DNA of 64,000 nt from Paenibacillus sp. FSL R5-0766 (GTDB lineage Bacteria > Bacillota > Bacilli > Paenibacillales > Paenibacillaceae): NCBI RefSeq assembly GCF_037971845.1, contig NZ_CP150227.1:5890001-5954000 (forward strand), written 5' to 3'. Made by a program: the position numbers and the translations under genes. Numbering within the stretch: position 1 is the first letter of the stretch; each line of letters begins with the position of its first letter. Below, in pieces: positions 54,568 through 63,493 of the stretch. The notes under the pieces are model-generated. The model ran no database searches. It saw nothing but the letters and a program-made list of their open reading frames with translations, and was not told where the DNA came from.

Positions 54568-55245
54568 ATGCTTGTAACCAAACATGTCCTTGCAGCATCC
54601 AGCGCACACGCTACTCCCTACTTCATCGTACGTGGCATGATGCCGGGACCCGTGATGTTCATTACATCCGGGGTTCACGGGAATGAAACGGCGAGTATGG
54701 CCGCTGCGCAAAAACTCGCAGATGATATTGCGACAGGTCGTCACGCCATTCAGCGAGGGCTGTTAATTATCGTGCCACGCGTGAACCAGCAAGCCTACGC
54801 TAAGAAAATCAGAGGCAAGCCAGATCTGAATCGTACGTTTCCACGTCGTATGTCAGGCAAGGCCAAGCATCCGCTCGCTGCGGCAGTTTTTCAGCTGGCG
54901 CGTGAACATCGGGCCGACTGGTGGCTTGATCTGCATGAAGCCAACGGCCTGTCTCAACTGAGTTCACGAGTGCTTGGACAGACGTTGATCACCAATCCCG
55001 GCAGTCGGACAATTCCAGCTTGCAGAAGAGTTATCGAACGGATGAATCGGTCGATTGCCATTCGTAATCGTCATTTTAACCTCAAACAGCATGAATTGCC
55101 GGGATCTGCCCGTACAGCGGCTTCAAGACTATTACAAGCCCGTTCCGTCACGGTGGAGACCTGTTGGAGTCTGAAACGCTCGACCCGTATCAAGTATCAG
55201 ACGAAGATTGTGCACCATTTTCTGCGTGAAGCGGGTATGTCATGA
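54568..55245 (+). CDS. Succinylglutamate desuccinylase / aspartoacylase-like zinc hydrolase
   Basis: 225 aa M14-related hydrolase. Zinc ligands are in SGVHGNETAS (His, Glu near 37-40) and DWWLDLHEANG (His near 125); a catalytic Glu is likely in SVTVETCWS near the C-terminus. The family removes acyl or amino-acid groups from amides. It lies 96 nt behind the exporter ATPase gene on the same strand, so it may modify the exported compound. GGAGGTG precedes the ATG. Confidence 0.82.
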   Translation: MLVTKHVLAASSAHATPYFIVRGMMPGPVMFITSGVHGNETASMAAAQKLADDIATGRHAIQRGLLIIVPRVNQQAYAKKIRGKPDLNRTFPRRMSGKAKHPLAAAVFQLAREHRADWWLDLHEANGLSQLSSRVLGQTLITNPGSRTIPACRRVIERMNRSIAIRNRHFNLKQHELPGSARTAASRLLQARSVTVETCWSLKRSTRIKYQTKIVHHFLREAGMS

Positions 55246-55270
55246 TCAAGACGATTAAGATAGAACTAAA

Positions 55271-55335
55271 AGAAACCTCGAACAGAAAGCGCCCGAAGTA
55301 CATCCCCAGGTGTTCTCTGTTCGAGGTGTTTTTTT
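55271..55335. terminator. Bidirectional terminator between convergent genes
   Basis: Perfect 12-bp stem ACCTCGAACAGA / TCTGTTCGAGGT with a long loop, followed by seven T on the plus strand and a T-rich tract on the minus strand. Confidence 0.85.
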
Positions 55336-56389
55336 ATCTCTGCATCATGGCTTCCAGTATTTTATTACCCACAGGGTCTAGCGGCATGAGTGGATAAAGG
55401 TCTTTTTTAGTTATAAACTTGAATATCGTATCCAGATACTCATCCACAATAGAGGCTGATCCAAAACAATAATTGGACAATAATACGACCCCTATACTCT
55501 GTTCCTTATTTATAGCCAAATAACTGGAGAAACCAAATGTGCCACCGTTATGCCAGAGAATATTCTGATCTAACAGCTTCTCCTTATGCCATCCTAAATA
55601 TAAGTCCGAGTCTCCAATCATTATAGGAACATGACTTTTTTGTATTGCAGAGGCTATCGGATGATCATCATTAAGGTTGGCCTGAACAAATAAACTCATA
55701 TCGTGAACCGATGACTTGATCGCCCCAGCCCCTGCATGTACACTAAGATCCCAGTGAGGGACTTTTTTCCCCGTTGACGTATGTCCATCCACAAATCTGT
55801 CATTCTGTTCTGCATTCAGCATAACAGCTGTCTCCGTCATGTTTAATGGACCTGTGATATATTTTTTCAGCAGATCTTCATATGTACTTCCTGATACTTT
55901 ACATAGCATATAACCCAGTAAGCCCACGCCGGTATTAGAATACTCAAATGAACCCATCTGATCCGTAAAGTCAGCATCCGCTAAAAAAGCAAGTAAATCA
56001 TCCTCGGTATAATCTGAATACGGATTCAATCGGTTTTTCGTGGGGTTGAGATTTGTGGCAAGTCTAGGTAATCCAGAGGTATGCGTCGCAAGACTTTTTA
56101 AGGTAACCTTATTCAAATAATCGTTTTTACCATTGTGTATGTACCTGCCAACCGTGTCATCCGTGGAAAGCTGCTGTTGACGTTCCAATTCTAATAGAAG
56201 GATAGATGTAAAAAGTTTGGTGACAGAGCCGATTTCGAACAACCTATGTTCAGCAGCAGCAACGCTCTTCTTTTTGGGATTGCCCAATGAATGATATTCG
56301 ATATCTTCCTTTGTAATAACGCCAATCTCAAGATGCAGATGTTTCTTTCCTTTGATGTAATCGGATACAAAACCTTGTAAATCCCTCAT
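55334..56389 (-). CDS. Serine hydrolase of the beta-lactamase class C / PBP4 family
   Basis: 351 aa. Catalytic Ser-x-x-Lys in EIGSVTKLF and the Tyr-x-Asn in FEYSNTGVG are clear; HNGGTFGFSS stands at the usual KTG position. No signal peptide, so it is probably cytosolic or exported by another route, and more likely an esterase or peptidase than a resistance beta-lactamase. The ATG at 56389 follows AAAGGAG; in-frame ATGs further upstream (for example 56425) lack a ribosome site. Confidence 0.87.
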   Translation of the reverse strand: MRDLQGFVSDYIKGKKHLHLEIGVITKEDIEYHSLGNPKKKSVAAAEHRLFEIGSVTKLFTSILLLELERQQQLSTDDTVGRYIHNGKNDYLNKVTLKSLATHTSGLPRLATNLNPTKNRLNPYSDYTEDDLLAFLADADFTDQMGSFEYSNTGVGLLGYMLCKVSGSTYEDLLKKYITGPLNMTETAVMLNAEQNDRFVDGHTSTGKKVPHWDLSVHAGAGAIKSSVHDMSLFVQANLNDDHPIASAIQKSHVPIMIGDSDLYLGWHKEKLLDQNILWHNGGTFGFSSYLAINKEQSIGVVLLSNYCFGSASIVDEYLDTIFKFITKKDLYPLMPLDPVGNKILEAMMQR

Positions 56390-56532
56390 AGAAAATGTTA
56401 CTCCTTTTGTTGGTGTGAATTTCATTATTGAAACCACGTTAACCACCACTATGTATTGGCAAACTACACTATGTATTCTTTCTAAATCTCCGATTCCCTG
56501 CTCAATAGTCCACGCCTGTTTTCTCTTAAACA

Positions 56533-56559
56533 GGAAAAGAGCCGCGATTACGGCTCTTT
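56533..56559 (-). terminator. Terminator overlapping the MerR gene end
   Basis: AAAGAGCCG / CGGCTCTTT stem with a 6-nt loop, T run on the minus strand. The stop codon TAA (56548-56550) is in the loop. Confidence 0.85.
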
Positions 56560-56949
56560 CTTCTGCACCCTGAACGATTGAATATAATTATCGATATCGT
56601 CCTCCGGTGTATGCAACAGTCGTGCCAGATGAATCTGCATCTGTTCCAGATGGTCAATATGTGTCTGAATGTCAGCGATGCGTTCGCGTACAAGGGTTTT
56701 TAACGTATCCTTTTCCATGTCTTCCTGGCTGAGTAGTTGCAGGGTCTCTTGTATCTCCTTTAAGGAGTAACCCAGCAACTGGGCATCCTTAATGAACTTA
56801 ATTTTGACCAGATAATCCTCGGTATACACCCGATATCCGTTGGAGGAACGACGGGGAGCAGGCAGAATTCCACTATCTTCGTAATAACGGAGGGTTGCTA
56901 TACTTACACCGGTACGCTTAGCCAGCTCTCCTCTTGTCATGGTTTCCAT
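56548..56949 (-). CDS. MerR family transcriptional regulator
   Basis: 133 aa. N-terminal MerR helix-turn-helix and wing (TRGELAKRTGVSIATLRYYEDSGILPAPRRSSNGYRVYTEDYL, residues 4-47), a coiled-coil dimerisation helix, and a short C-terminus with no Cys, so it does not sense metal by the usual ligands. GGAGGAG precedes the ATG. It is 26 nt after the alpha/beta hydrolase gene and may regulate it. Confidence 0.93.
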   Translation of the reverse strand: METMTRGELAKRTGVSIATLRYYEDSGILPAPRRSSNGYRVYTEDYLVKIKFIKDAQLLGYSLKEIQETLQLLSQEDMEKDTLKTLVRERIADIQTHIDHLEQMQIHLARLLHTPEDDIDNYIQSFRVQKKEP

Positions 56950-56975
56950 GCCTACTCCTCCACCTTTCTGCGGAC

Positions 56976-58448
56976 TTATTGCGTTTGTTTGTTGCGTATC
57001 TTGGTATACGTGGCATCATAGGTGGCCTCGGGAAATTGTGCTGAAGATCCTTGCAGCAATGGCTGCTCTTTTCCTTTCAGATAACGGTCAAAGAATGCCA
57101 GCGCATAGGATCTGGTTATATCCACATTATGTTCTGGCGTCATGCCTCTGGCAAACATTTTTGGTGAAATTAACGAAATATCCGTAAAGCTTTGATGGAA
57201 CAAACTCTCCACTGTCAGATAATAGGTATCATTAAGACTATTTGACATCACCCGATCCAAATCAGGCTCAAACTCGGGATAAAATACTTTATCCTTGGCA
57301 GTGGCGTCCGGGTCCAGACTTTTGGCTGTTTCACCCGACATGATATACATAAACGGCTGTTTCAAGGCTGTTGTGGATACTTTACCCCAGAAACCGCCTT
57401 CCAAACTAAGTCCTGCTTTGAAACGGTCATCCTGAGCCAGCGCTTCCGCCGTAGTTGCACCCCCGTAGGAGTGACCAAAGATACCGACAGAATCCAGATC
57501 AAGCTTGCCTTCGAGCAATTGATTCGGATCATGTGAATTCCACTGTGTGAGAGTGTCCAGTACAAAGCTTGCATCCTCTGCACGAATACCTATACCTTTT
57601 ATATTATATTGATATAGTTCTTTGGAGGTTGGGAAGTCAGGGTCCGGCTGATAAGAAGCGACATGGCCATCCGAGAATGTAACTTGTGCAGATGTATACG
57701 GATGGTCGATACCAACCACAATGTAGCCGTGGCTCACAAGTTCCTCAATCGCGGTCATACTTTGAAAGCGAGTAGAACGTATCCCTGGTGAAAACAGTAA
57801 TACAGGATACTTGCTCTGTGCGGCAGATACCTCGGCACCTTTAACAACATGTGTCGGAATCGTGTCAAGGTAACTGAATACCACTGGTGGAATACCAAAT
57901 ACCAGGCTGATCGCCTCTCCCAATTCGGCAGGATAATGCTCTAGCGGCAATCCTTTGGCTGTTTCCTGATCTACAGGATACCAGACATTGATCATGAGTT
58001 CCCGCTTGTCGCCCGGTTCAACCGATTTTGTTTCTTCCCGGGAATCATCCGTTAACTGCTGCGAAAAGGTCCCTATGGCAAATGAACCCGTCGATTCGGG
58101 CATCGTGAATGCAGGGAATAACGACGTCAACACTATTGTACCTGCACTAAGAGCCAGCACCAGAATGGATGCCAAAATGATTTTGAACCACGATCGACGT
58201 TTCTGTGTATGCTGAATATTGCGCCGAGACTTCCATAATTGAACGGACAATACAATCAGTAAAACAAAGGCCACGATATAGGTAGGTAGCAACTGCACAC
58301 GAAAATGATCGATTACCCCATGCAAAAGGATAGCCAGTGCCAGTGCCGACAACGTACCGCCCCCCACTACCCGACGTTTGGGAGCCACCCAAATGACCAC
58401 TGCGCTAATAACTGTCACGATTACTAAAATCCATTCCAAAATTCTCAT
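56976..58448 (-). CDS. Membrane-anchored alpha/beta hydrolase (PAF-acetylhydrolase-like)
   Basis: 490 aa. Four N-terminal transmembrane helices (about 3-20, 30-46, 53-68, 87-110), followed by a hydrolase domain of roughly 370 residues with the nucleophile elbow GIFGHSYGGATTAEAL, ELMINVWYPVD and LLFSPGIRSTRF, as in dienelactone/PAF-acetylhydrolase-like enzymes. The catalytic domain is probably outside the cell. Substrate unknown. GGAGGCTG precedes the ATG. Next gene is a MerR regulator on the same strand. Confidence 0.88.
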   Translation of the reverse strand: MRILEWILVIVTVISAVVIWVAPKRRVVGGGTLSALALAILLHGVIDHFRVQLLPTYIVAFVLLIVLSVQLWKSRRNIQHTQKRRSWFKIILASILVLALSAGTIVLTSLFPAFTMPESTGSFAIGTFSQQLTDDSREETKSVEPGDKRELMINVWYPVDQETAKGLPLEHYPAELGEAISLVFGIPPVVFSYLDTIPTHVVKGAEVSAAQSKYPVLLFSPGIRSTRFQSMTAIEELVSHGYIVVGIDHPYTSAQVTFSDGHVASYQPDPDFPTSKELYQYNIKGIGIRAEDASFVLDTLTQWNSHDPNQLLEGKLDLDSVGIFGHSYGGATTAEALAQDDRFKAGLSLEGGFWGKVSTTALKQPFMYIMSGETAKSLDPDATAKDKVFYPEFEPDLDRVMSNSLNDTYYLTVESLFHQSFTDISLISPKMFARGMTPEHNVDITRSYALAFFDRYLKGKEQPLLQGSSAQFPEATYDATYTKIRNKQTQ

Positions 58449-58473
58449 TGTTCAGCCTCCAATATTTCTTGAT

Positions 58474-58508
58474 AAAAAAAGAATAAACCTTGAAGTATAC
58501 TTCAAGGT
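58474..58508 (-). terminator. Terminator of the fructan operon
   Basis: Perfect 22-bp palindrome ACCTTGAAGTATACTTCAAGGT at 58487-58508, followed on the minus strand by a T-rich tract ending in seven T. Confidence 0.75.
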
Positions 58509-58532
58509 CAAGGCTGAATTTTAGATAGAATT

Positions 58533-60095
58533 TTATCGGGGAATTCGTATATCCCATTTGCGAAGTTCGGTCAACGTACACGTTCCAGACGAGAATGCTT
58601 TAATACCTGTTGAGTTCGGCCCCGGATATATCCGCCCTGTCATGACCTGCTCTCCCTGCTGAATGAACACCTCAACGGAGCTGACATCCATAAAAATATG
58701 AAGTTCCAGTTTCCCGTCAAGCAGTTCCACTGTCACAGCTCGTTCTCCGCCCGGCCCTTGTCCGGCCTGCTCGCGATTCAAGCATAAACGACGCTGCTCT
58801 ACATCATAGGAAATTACGGTTTCTTCATCTTCACCCGTGCGCAGCTTCAACCCAAAGTGTTGTGCCTGTTCCGCTTCGAATACAGCATACAGTTCGTAAC
58901 GGTCTCCGCTGACTCCAAGATCAAGAACATGTTCATCATCGTTTAGATGTATATCATACTGCTCGGTGCCTTCCGATCTGTACTGTCTAAGTTCGGGAAG
59001 AGGCTGGAATATCAATCGTTCTCCCCTGCGAATTAGTTGTCTTGGCAAAGTCATCGCTCCAGCCCAGGCATGGGACTGTTGTGTCGGGATTTCCGTTTCC
59101 CACGTATCCATCCAGGCCACCATAATTCGTCGCCCCTGTGCATCCTCCATCGTCTGAGGTGCGTAAAAGTCGAAGCCACAGTCCAGCGGAACGTACTGAT
59201 CGTACTTCAGCACACCCTGGTCTTCATCCAGCGTTCCCATCATATAAACGGTCGAATGCAGGTTGCGATAGTTATCTCCCTGAGCAGGCATGCGCTGCGG
59301 AGACATGATCAGCACATCTCGGCCATCCAGTGTGAACAGATCGGGACATTCCCAATTGTCGCCAAGCGTCCCGTCACTCTGGGCCATAATGTTGACATAA
59401 CTCCAATCCAGCAAGTCCGTTGAACGGTATAACAGAATGACACCTTTGCCCGAAGCATCATTCGATCCAAGGACGCAATAGTACACACCGTTTCGTTCAA
59501 ACACTTTTGGATCACGGAAGTCCTTCGGACTGGTATGCGCTGGGATTTGATCCAGTCGAATGACCGGATTCATCGCGCTTTTGACAAAATCAATTCCATT
59601 GTCCGAGACAGCGATATTCTGTGTCTGCAAGTAATCGTTATCCTTGTCGGGTCCAGTCACGACATGCCCCGTGTACATCAGCACCAATTTGCCATCCTGC
59701 ACGATTGCACTTCCAGAGAAACAGCCTCCACTGTCGTAGCTCTGATCGGGTGCCAGGGCAACAGGCAGATAAGACCACGTAACCAAATCACGGCTCACCG
59801 CATGGCCCCAGTGCATCGGCCCCCATACCGGTTCGTAGGGATAATGCTGATAGAACAAATGATACATCCCACCGAAGTATATGAAGCCGTTGGGGTCATT
59901 CATCCAGCCCACCTCTGGCATCAAATGATAGGCCATTCGATAGGTTGGATTAACCTGATGTCGATGCGCCTTGATATATGCGTTGGCCCGCGCGAGTGTA
60001 TAACTCTCCTTTGTTTGAGTCGAAGAACTCGTCAGTCCAGGGTCTGTCTCTTGCCTTGTGTCCATTCCCTGCTTCTCGTATCGTTCCTGGTTCAT
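58533..60095 (-). CDS. Family 32 glycoside hydrolase (sucrose/fructan hydrolase)
   Basis: 520 aa, N-terminal five-bladed beta-propeller and C-terminal beta-sandwich. Catalytic residues are the nucleophile Asp67 in WMNDPNG, Asp195 in FRDP and the acid/base Glu249 in WECPDLF. No signal peptide, so it cleaves imported fructosides. An unusual polar N-terminal extension of about 50 residues precedes the propeller. Sucrose (or sucrose-6-phosphate) or fructo-oligosaccharides are the candidates; the ABC importer upstream, not a PTS, argues for unphosphorylated substrate. ATG at 60095 with AAGG/GGAG upstream. Confidence 0.93.
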   Translation of the reverse strand: MNQERYEKQGMDTRQETDPGLTSSSTQTKESYTLARANAYIKAHRHQVNPTYRMAYHLMPEVGWMNDPNGFIYFGGMYHLFYQHYPYEPVWGPMHWGHAVSRDLVTWSYLPVALAPDQSYDSGGCFSGSAIVQDGKLVLMYTGHVVTGPDKDNDYLQTQNIAVSDNGIDFVKSAMNPVIRLDQIPAHTSPKDFRDPKVFERNGVYYCVLGSNDASGKGVILLYRSTDLLDWSYVNIMAQSDGTLGDNWECPDLFTLDGRDVLIMSPQRMPAQGDNYRNLHSTVYMMGTLDEDQGVLKYDQYVPLDCGFDFYAPQTMEDAQGRRIMVAWMDTWETEIPTQQSHAWAGAMTLPRQLIRRGERLIFQPLPELRQYRSEGTEQYDIHLNDDEHVLDLGVSGDRYELYAVFEAEQAQHFGLKLRTGEDEETVISYDVEQRRLCLNREQAGQGPGGERAVTVELLDGKLELHIFMDVSSVEVFIQQGEQVMTGRIYPGPNSTGIKAFSSGTCTLTELRKWDIRIPR

Positions 60096-60137
60096 ATGTC
60101 CTTCACTCCTGTCTCTCTCTAAATCACGCAACCGAAC

Positions 60138-60968
60138 TTATTTGATAGCCCCTTGCATGACCCCCTGAATAATGTACTTCTGCGCAAACAGATAAACGAT
60201 CAATACAGGCAGCAGGGTCAGCACCAGACCAGCCATCAATGGACCGTAATCCACGGTGTATGTCCCATAAAAATAAAACGTGGACAGCGGCAGTGTACGC
60301 TGCTCGGATGAAGTCAGCACCAAGGAAGGCAGCAAAAAATCATTCCATATCCACAATACATTCAGTACGCTAATCGTTACGGTTGTTGGCAGTAACACCG
60401 GCAGTACGATACGGAAAAAGGTCTGCACTCTGCCGCAGCCATCCATTAAAGCCGCTTCTTCAAGCTCCAAGGGAATACTTTTGATAAAGCCATGGTAGAT
60501 AAATACGGCAAGCGGACTGCCAAAGCCAATATACATGTAGATCAGCGACCACTTGTTATCCAGCAGGCTGAGCGAGCCGTATATTTTAACCAGCGGAATC
60601 ATAATGGCTTGAAACGGAATAATCATCGCAGCTACCATCAGGAAAAAGAGATACTGATTCACCTTGCTTTTGTGACGAACAAAGTAATGGGCTGTCATCG
60701 CCGCAAAAAGAGCAATCAGTAATACACCTGCAATGGTAATGAGCAACGAATTACTGAAGGCGGATACATATCCCATTTTGTCAAACGCATTGACGTAATT
60801 ATCGAATTGAAAGGAGCTTGGCAAGCCCAGCGGATCGGAGGTAATTGCCTGATTAGCCTTGAACGAATTGACGATTAGAAGTACAAACGGAAATACAAAC
60901 AAAATCATCACAACAATTAATACAATAAACTTCATCCAGTTGAGAATGCGTGATTGTCCAGCCATCAT
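60138..60968 (-). CDS. Sugar ABC transporter permease, MalG type
   Basis: 276 aa, six transmembrane helices. EAA loop ELEEAALMDGCGRVQTFFRIVLPV, C-terminus QKYIIQGVMQGAIKG-like. Overlaps the preceding permease gene by 4 nt. Part of the fructoside importer; GH32 follows 42 nt later. Confidence 0.95.
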   Translation of the reverse strand: MMAGQSRILNWMKFIVLIVVMILFVFPFVLLIVNSFKANQAITSDPLGLPSSFQFDNYVNAFDKMGYVSAFSNSLLITIAGVLLIALFAAMTAHYFVRHKSKVNQYLFFLMVAAMIIPFQAIMIPLVKIYGSLSLLDNKWSLIYMYIGFGSPLAVFIYHGFIKSIPLELEEAALMDGCGRVQTFFRIVLPVLLPTTVTISVLNVLWIWNDFLLPSLVLTSSEQRTLPLSTFYFYGTYTVDYGPLMAGLVLTLLPVLIVYLFAQKYIIQGVMQGAIK

Positions 60969-61849
60969 GCCTCGACCTCCAGTTTTTTGCTGAAATAGAC
61001 CTGGAGCAATGTAATGGCGGCTACAAGGATAAACAGAACAAAGGCTTCTGCCTGACCCAATCCGTAGTCACGAGCAAGAAAGGCCTGCTCATAAACATGC
61101 ATGGATACCATCTCTGTGCTCTTGAAAGGCCCGCCACTGGTCAGGGAGACGTTCAGATCATACACCATGAATCCCCGTTGCAGTGACAAAAAGATGCATA
61201 CAATAAACGAAGGAACCATCAGTGGCAATACAATGCGCGCCAACATTTTGCGATTACTTGCCCCATCAATGCTGGCTGCTTCCATAACATCCTTCGGCAC
61301 ATTCATCAGTCCTGCAATGTAGATAACCATCATATAGCCGGCATACTGCCAAACGGTCACCACAATGAGTGCCCAGAACGCTTTATCCGGGTCAGCTAGC
61401 CAGGAGGTGGAAAACAGAGTAAGGTTCATTTTTTGTCCTGCAAAAACGAGTACCTGATTAAAAACAAACTGCCAGATGAAACCAAGCACGATTCCGCCCA
61501 CCAGATTCGGCAGGAAAAATCCGGCTCGAAACCAGCCCTGTGCCTTCATTCCTCGAGTTACAGCGTAAGCGAGCAGGAAGGCAACCGCATTGGTCAGCAC
61601 AACGGTAATAAATACGTACTCCAGCGTCATCCCAAATGATTTCCAGAACACGGTGTCCTTGAACACACCGATGTAATTATCCCAGCCAACAAAGTTTTGA
61701 TCGATGGCAATGCCATCCCAGTTCGTAAACGTCAAATAAATACCATACAAAAATGGAATAATCATCACCGTAGCAAACGCAAATAATGTCGGGCCAGTAA
61801 AGATCAGGCGGGTGCGCAGACGTGTCCATAATCCTTTTTCGGTCAGCAT
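60965..61849 (-). CDS. Sugar ABC transporter permease, MalF type
   Basis: 294 aa with six transmembrane helices; EAA loop DVMEAASIDGASNRKMLARIVLPL. GGAGGT seven nt before the ATG. A 147-nt gap separates it from the solute-binding protein gene, and no terminator is evident there. Confidence 0.95.
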   Translation of the reverse strand: MLTEKGLWTRLRTRLIFTGPTLFAFATVMIIPFLYGIYLTFTNWDGIAIDQNFVGWDNYIGVFKDTVFWKSFGMTLEYVFITVVLTNAVAFLLAYAVTRGMKAQGWFRAGFFLPNLVGGIVLGFIWQFVFNQVLVFAGQKMNLTLFSTSWLADPDKAFWALIVVTVWQYAGYMMVIYIAGLMNVPKDVMEAASIDGASNRKMLARIVLPLMVPSFIVCIFLSLQRGFMVYDLNVSLTSGGPFKSTEMVSMHVYEQAFLARDYGLGQAEAFVLFILVAAITLLQVYFSKKLEVEA

Positions 61850-61996
61850 TGTAAACCTCCACTCTATCCAAATGATTAGCCTGGCGGTTATACCGGAAAC
61901 AAGTCGAACAGACCTCGTGTGGAAGCTGTATGTTCACCATCTCCGGCGTACCGCAAGTCTCTCTCTATGTGCTGCACAGGGCTATGATTAATTCCT

Positions 61997-63322
61997 TTAT
62001 TTCACGTTGCTCCAGTATGCCTGAATTTCACTGGCAAGTCCGGCACGGTCAATGACGTCAGCCAAATATTTCTGCATGGATGCACCCAGTTTGGACCAGT
62101 GATCCGCAGGAAGTGTGCTCATTGATTCCTCTATTTTGCCTGCCTTGATGTATTCACTAATGGATTTGCCAAGTGGATCGGTTGGCTCTAATGTAATGTT
62201 GTTGAATGCCGGAATAATACTGGCTTGATTCACCAGAAAATCCTGACCTTTTTCGTTATAAACGATCCAATCCAAAAATTTCTTCGCTGCTTCCTGCTGG
62301 GCTGGTGTGCTCTTTTCCTTATCCAGCAATATTCGTTTGGATACGGCAGCAGAGATTTGCGTATTACCGAAATCATCCGGATTATTGCTCACAGGTACCG
62401 GGAGAAAGCCGTATTTTCCATCTGCTGTATCAAAGCTTGAAATTTGCGGCCATGCCCAGTTGCCTTGGAACCAGATACCTACCTCACCCTTGCCAAGCAC
62501 CTCAGGTCCACGCTCATAGGTTCCGGACAGTGGAGAAGCCTTGTCAATATTGTAAGTTTTCATCAGGTCAAATGTATCTAACAAGCCATTAAATACGGCA
62601 TTGGATGCAAGGTCCACTTGACCTGCCTTCAGGTCAGTAATGAATTGGTCCACCTTCGCACGGTCCGGCGACTGCCCACCATATGCAAGCCCCAGATAAT
62701 GCGCACCAAGCGACCAATCCATCGGAGATACAATCAAAGGTGATTTTCCAGTAGCGGCGATCTTTTGGAACAGCTCATCGAGCTGTGCAGTGGTCTGTAC
62801 AGACTTTGGATCAAATGTCCCACCTACTGCCTGATCCAAAACATTCTGGTTATAGATGAATCCATATCCTTCAATAGAGAACGGGAAGGCATAATTTTTG
62901 CCATCAAACGTTGTAGCCGCTGTGCTGTTCTCCACAGCATCCTTCATCCAAGACTCGGATGTGAGATCCAGAACACGATCCTTGAATTTCTCGACATCCC
63001 CTGTATCCAGCATCATCATCGTTGTAGGGCTGCCGGAGGCATACAAAGCAGACGCTTTTTCAAACGGAGACTGTCCACTGCCTACAGGTACAATTTCGAG
63101 TGTGATATTTGGATTTTCGGCATGGAAGTCTTTAGCCGCTTGTTCCAGCTGACTGTTAATTTCCGATTTGGAATTAAGCATGGTAATTTTGACACTCTCA
63201 CTGCTGCTACCCTCTGAGGCGGAGTTGGACTCCGTCGCTGCTTTACCTCCACATGCCGACAATACAAGCATCATAATCAAAGACAATACCGATAATTTCA
63301 TCCATCTCTGTTCTCTTTTCAT
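61997..63322 (-). CDS. Sugar ABC transporter substrate-binding lipoprotein
   Basis: 441 aa family-1 extracellular binding protein. Lipobox LSAC after a hydrophobic core, Ser-rich linker, then KITMLNSKSEINSQLEQAAKDFHAENPNI. Presumed ligand is a fructo-oligosaccharide or sucrose, from the GH32 gene in the operon. ATG at 63322 with GGGGG upstream. Preceded by a consensus promoter with LacI-type operators. Confidence 0.94.
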   Translation of the reverse strand: MKREQRWMKLSVLSLIMMLVLSACGGKAATESNSASEGSSSESVKITMLNSKSEINSQLEQAAKDFHAENPNITLEIVPVGSGQSPFEKASALYASGSPTTMMMLDTGDVEKFKDRVLDLTSESWMKDAVENSTAATTFDGKNYAFPFSIEGYGFIYNQNVLDQAVGGTFDPKSVQTTAQLDELFQKIAATGKSPLIVSPMDWSLGAHYLGLAYGGQSPDRAKVDQFITDLKAGQVDLASNAVFNGLLDTFDLMKTYNIDKASPLSGTYERGPEVLGKGEVGIWFQGNWAWPQISSFDTADGKYGFLPVPVSNNPDDFGNTQISAAVSKRILLDKEKSTPAQQEAAKKFLDWIVYNEKGQDFLVNQASIIPAFNNITLEPTDPLGKSISEYIKAGKIEESMSTLPADHWSKLGASMQKYLADVIDRAGLASEIQAYWSNVK

Positions 63323-63352
63323 CTTGTTATGGCCCCCGATCAATAGTTTAAA

Positions 63353-63367
63353 AGGAAACGCTTACAA
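63353..63367 (-). promoter_or_regulatory. cre site at the fructan operon start
   Basis: TTGTAAGCGTTTCCT on the minus strand fits WTGNAANCGNWNNCW at all 15 positions. It spans the expected +1, about 6 nt after the -10 box. Confidence 0.75.
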
Positions 63368-63372
63368 ATCGA

Positions 63373-63411
63373 ATTATAATGTCAAAGGTTTGACATGTCA
63401 ATCGTTTGACA
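63373..63411 (-). promoter_or_regulatory. Consensus promoter overlapped by two LacI-type operators
   Basis: Minus strand: -35 TTGACA (63396-63401), exactly 17 bp, -10 TATAAT (63373-63378). Operator TGTCAAAGGTTTGACA (63380-63395, perfect palindrome) lies in the spacer; operator TGTCAATCGTTTGACA (63396-63411, one mismatch) abuts it and covers the -35 box. Confidence 0.85.
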
Positions 63412-63468
63412 TACCATTCAAAAAAATTTTTTCTCGACTTCATTTCTTCGTAGCAAAAGGACGAATAT

Positions 63469-63493
63469 GAAAAAACGACCTGTATCAGGTCGT
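63469..63493 (-). terminator. Terminator overlapping the lacI-type gene end
   Basis: ACGACCTG / CAGGTCGT stem with a 3-nt loop and six T on the minus strand. The stop codon TGA (63485-63487) lies at the top of the stem. Confidence 0.85.
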
